Part shown: positions 61,610 through 64,000 of the stretch, piece by piece
How the letters are laid out: each line of letters begins with the position of its first letter
Position numbering within the stretch: the first letter of the stretch is position 1
Assembly (NCBI GenBank): GCA_026261815.1
Contig: JAMPIT010000884.1
Span: 15,270,210 to 15,334,209 of the forward strand
Origin: Monarcha castaneiventris obscurior
Taxonomy: Eukaryota > Chordata > Aves > Passeriformes > Monarchidae
Length of the DNA: 64,000 bases
Reading direction: 5' to 3'
Translations under genes and position numbers: made by a program
Notes under the pieces: model-generated
The model's database searches: none
Told to the model about the DNA's origin: nothing
The model's input: the letters and a program-made list of their open reading frames with translations, nothing else

Positions 61610-64000
61610 TACTGCTGAGGCCCCTTTCCATCACCTCTCTGTAAGTGGGAAGGTACTAACTACAAAGAAAACAGAATTCCATGCAACACGGTCAAAGTCA
61701 CCAACTCTGCTCCAGTTCTTCCATGAGCATCCTTCAGTAAAACCATCACACTTTCCATCTGGAAAAAGCCATTAACATGTAATATAGGATTGATCAGAGG
61801 AAGCCAGGTGGGGACAAGGACTTGCACTTTGGTACTTCTGACAGTGAGATGAGATCCCACTCCACGTGTGCCATGGAAGCAGGCAGTGTGGTCATTTGTC
61901 TCCAGGTTGTTGTATCTGTATCTGAGGCTGACTGCCCCCAAAAGAGAAAATAAAACCCTGTGGCAGAATCCCTGCAGTGGGGTGCAGATACCCCACACAG
62001 ACCTATGTCTGCTGCTGTGCAGGTTGGCTGATTGCTGTATGAACAGAGTGCTGACCTTTGGGCAGAGATTAAGTGAGCGGGGCCCAAGGGAGCAGAGCAA
62101 CCAACACAGTTTTGGACCAGTCTTTCTCAGGAATAACTCAGGAGTCAATTCTCTTCATCTATCTCACATCCCATAGAGCTTCTGATTTTCAGCTGCCAGA
62201 TTTCACCCCATTAGAAACTCCACCAAGCTTATTTTTGTTTGTTTTGTGCATGAGAAATCAGTCTGTGCAGTGGCAGAAAAGTACTGGCGATGCTGAGAAG
62301 TAAGTCAGTCTGAGATAAATGTACATAGCAGAGAAGAAAAAACAAACAACAAAACCCAAACCCACACCCAAAAACCCACAACCCACCACAACACTTTGCA
62401 AGTGGCTTGAAAATTAAAACATACAAAAGAGACTGGCTAATTCTGATCACGTAAGGAGTGGAGCACAGGCTTGCCCTGTCACAAACATATCACTCGCTCT
62501 GCAGAGAAAGGAGATCTTCTGAAGAGAGAAGTGGGTCAGTAGAACTGGAGTCCAGGCTTGTCACTTCAGCAATTTAATCACAAGTCAAGTTAGTGTTTAA
62601 ACCCCAGGCTCTGACTCAAGGAATGTGAACAGATGCCATACTGAGAGAAATCACAGACAAACCCATTTTGGCTGAGTTTATTTACTCTTTTTTTAGTCTT
62701 ACCTTATCTGAATTTCCCCAGAGTTTGATGCAAAAATTCAACAAAATAACCCAGTCCCAGTATGTGTCACAGAAACGAAGCTTTTCCCCATGAATATTTA
62801 TAGACTGTAAATTATAGTCATTGGCATTGTTCACTTCATGCCAAAAAAAGCAAGTGTCACATTCCTTTCACTTAACTCACTTGATGTTTCTGTTGATAGG
62901 TCTACCTGGCTTTGAAAGCAAACAGGGTCTGGCTTCCATAGGCATATGATTTCAGGAATACTATATTGACAGAACTCAGTATTATAGTTTTACCCTAAAA
63001 AGAATCAAGCTGAATACAAATGATGACAGGCTAACACAACCTGGAACTGTCTTTTACTGTAATTAAAAGTGCCCAATAATGTTTATGATCCTTTCCCCTT
63101 AGCAGCTGCTCCCAGATTTAATGCTAATAAAAAAAGCACATTTTGGAACAATACTATTTTATTGCAATCCTCTTCATATTCCTGACCTTAACAAGAAGCT
63201 GAAGGTTGTTGGTGAACTGAGAAAGGACAAATTGGTGTAACTCAAAGAGCCAACTGCAGTGTAAAGAGAAAGGGAGTACTCAGTCCCTGAAGTTTGAGAG
63301 TGAAGGTCAAGGAGTCCATGAGCTAAGCCCACAGAAATGCAAGACATAAAATTTGCTGCTGAATATTGATGAAATTCTCATCTACATCATAGGACTATGG
63401 TTTGAAGATACCTCATTCACCAGGCTGGTTTGGTTTTTTCTTTTTTTTAATTACTTCATGAATCATTTCATCTGAAGCCATTTTACACCTATGCTGTGCC
63501 AACTTCTAAAGGAAATCAAGAGTGGTGTCCCTGGAGAGCACTCATCTCCTTGAGATTTCCAACGCTTCTTTGTCACAGTGAAATCAGGAATACACAGAGT
63601 ATTTTGTGGCTTGAGGCATTTGGTATTTTCATTTCTGGGATGAGAGGTTTATGCAAATTCGTACACAATAACAGAGAACTTTGAAGCTTCTAAGATGTCC
63701 TTTTACCGCCAAAGGGTTGATGGGAATTTAATATTTCCATTCAGCAGCTTTCCCTTTCCTGTGTAAAACATTCCTCTCTCTCTTCCAAAATTTCATTTTG
63801 TGGAATTACTATTAAAATCACATCCTTAAATAATAATAAAGGCCGTTGTCACATCCCTGTTGGTGTTGCTGGTTTAAACCACAATTTCTCTCAGGGTAAA
63901 CTCTTGAGTGCAGAGCTCAGCATGCTGAACACAGGGCTGTTACCTGAGGGATGCTGCTTTTGGCCCTCTCTGCCTGTGTCCTTCACAGAAGATGAGATCT
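61610..64000. other. Right end of window, no gene recognised
   Basis: A C-rich and A-rich tract at 62336-62395 is the only clear structure. Overlapping frames at 61660-62176 on both strands resemble no known protein. Whether this is still PTPRO intron 1 cannot be decided from the window. Confidence 0.45.
62336..62395 (-). repeat. CCCAAA-type tract, potential G-quadruplex on the minus strand
   Basis: C runs at 62355-62357, 62361-62363, 62367-62369 and 62375-62377, with loops of 3, 3 and 5, give four GGG runs on the minus strand, which is the PTPRO transcript sense. Confidence 0.6.

Noticed and set aside
4839..64000. Search for 5' exons of RERG, the gene I recall lying head to head with PTPRO in mammals
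   Set aside because: No plus-strand frame resembling the start of a Ras-like GTPase was seen; short non-coding 5' exons cannot be excluded.
1..64000. CRISPR arrays, operons, bacterial-type regulatory sites, rRNA or tRNA genes
   Set aside because: None seen. The splice sites, LINE and LTR content and single split exon show vertebrate nuclear DNA, and no tRNA B-box-like sequence with a matching cloverleaf was noticed.

Overview
This window looks like vertebrate, most likely avian and probably songbird, genomic DNA. It is AT-rich and almost entirely non-coding. It carries two CR1 LINE fragments with the typical avian CR1 3' tail and several solitary retroviral LTRs. The only protein-coding sequence I can support is one exon near the left end, on the minus strand. 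Its conceptual translation closely matches, from memory, the N-terminal extracellular part of the receptor tyrosine phosphatase PTPRO (GLEPP1). I treat it as coding exon 2 (4565-4838), with a good acceptor and a consensus GTAAGT donor. No other PTPRO exon was recognised. Positions 1-4564 are therefore read as intron 2, and positions from 4839 rightwards as intron 1. Exon 1 with the signal peptide lies beyond the window or was not seen. Whether the far right is still inside intron 1 is inference, because exon 1 is not visible.

Layout from left to right. Intron 2 (1-4564) holds one internally deleted CR1 copy and a short tandem repeat. Then comes PTPRO exon 2. The stretch 4839-19523 shows only simple A-rich tracts. 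At 19524-31516 there is an LTR cluster: two solo LTRs of one family in opposite orientation (19524-20153 minus, 29960-30593 plus), a 1.5-kb solo LTR of a second family between them (24518-26043 minus), and a solo LTR of a third family (30840-31516 minus). The first three have perfect 5-bp target-site duplications; the fourth matches at 4 of 5. Further right are a G-quadruplex-like tract (34048), an ancient amniote-type repeat (about 36990-37215), a 606-bp polypurine microsatellite (42945-43550), a CR1 fragment that lacks its 3' end (47430-47678), a decayed LTR (about 48807-49174), a 40-bp tandem duplication (56029), a possible second ancient repeat tail (about 54505-54595), and a solo ERVK-type LTR with a perfect 6-bp duplication (61230-61603).

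There is no operon-like or multi-gene system here. All reported coding content belongs to one large receptor gene, and most of the recognisable structure comes from mobile elements. The most interesting features are the boundary-resolved solo LTRs (four of six in the same sense as the host gene, carrying polyadenylation signals), the inverted LTR pair around a 9.8-kb segment, and the very long purine tract. The many short open frames elsewhere look like chance frames and are not annotated.
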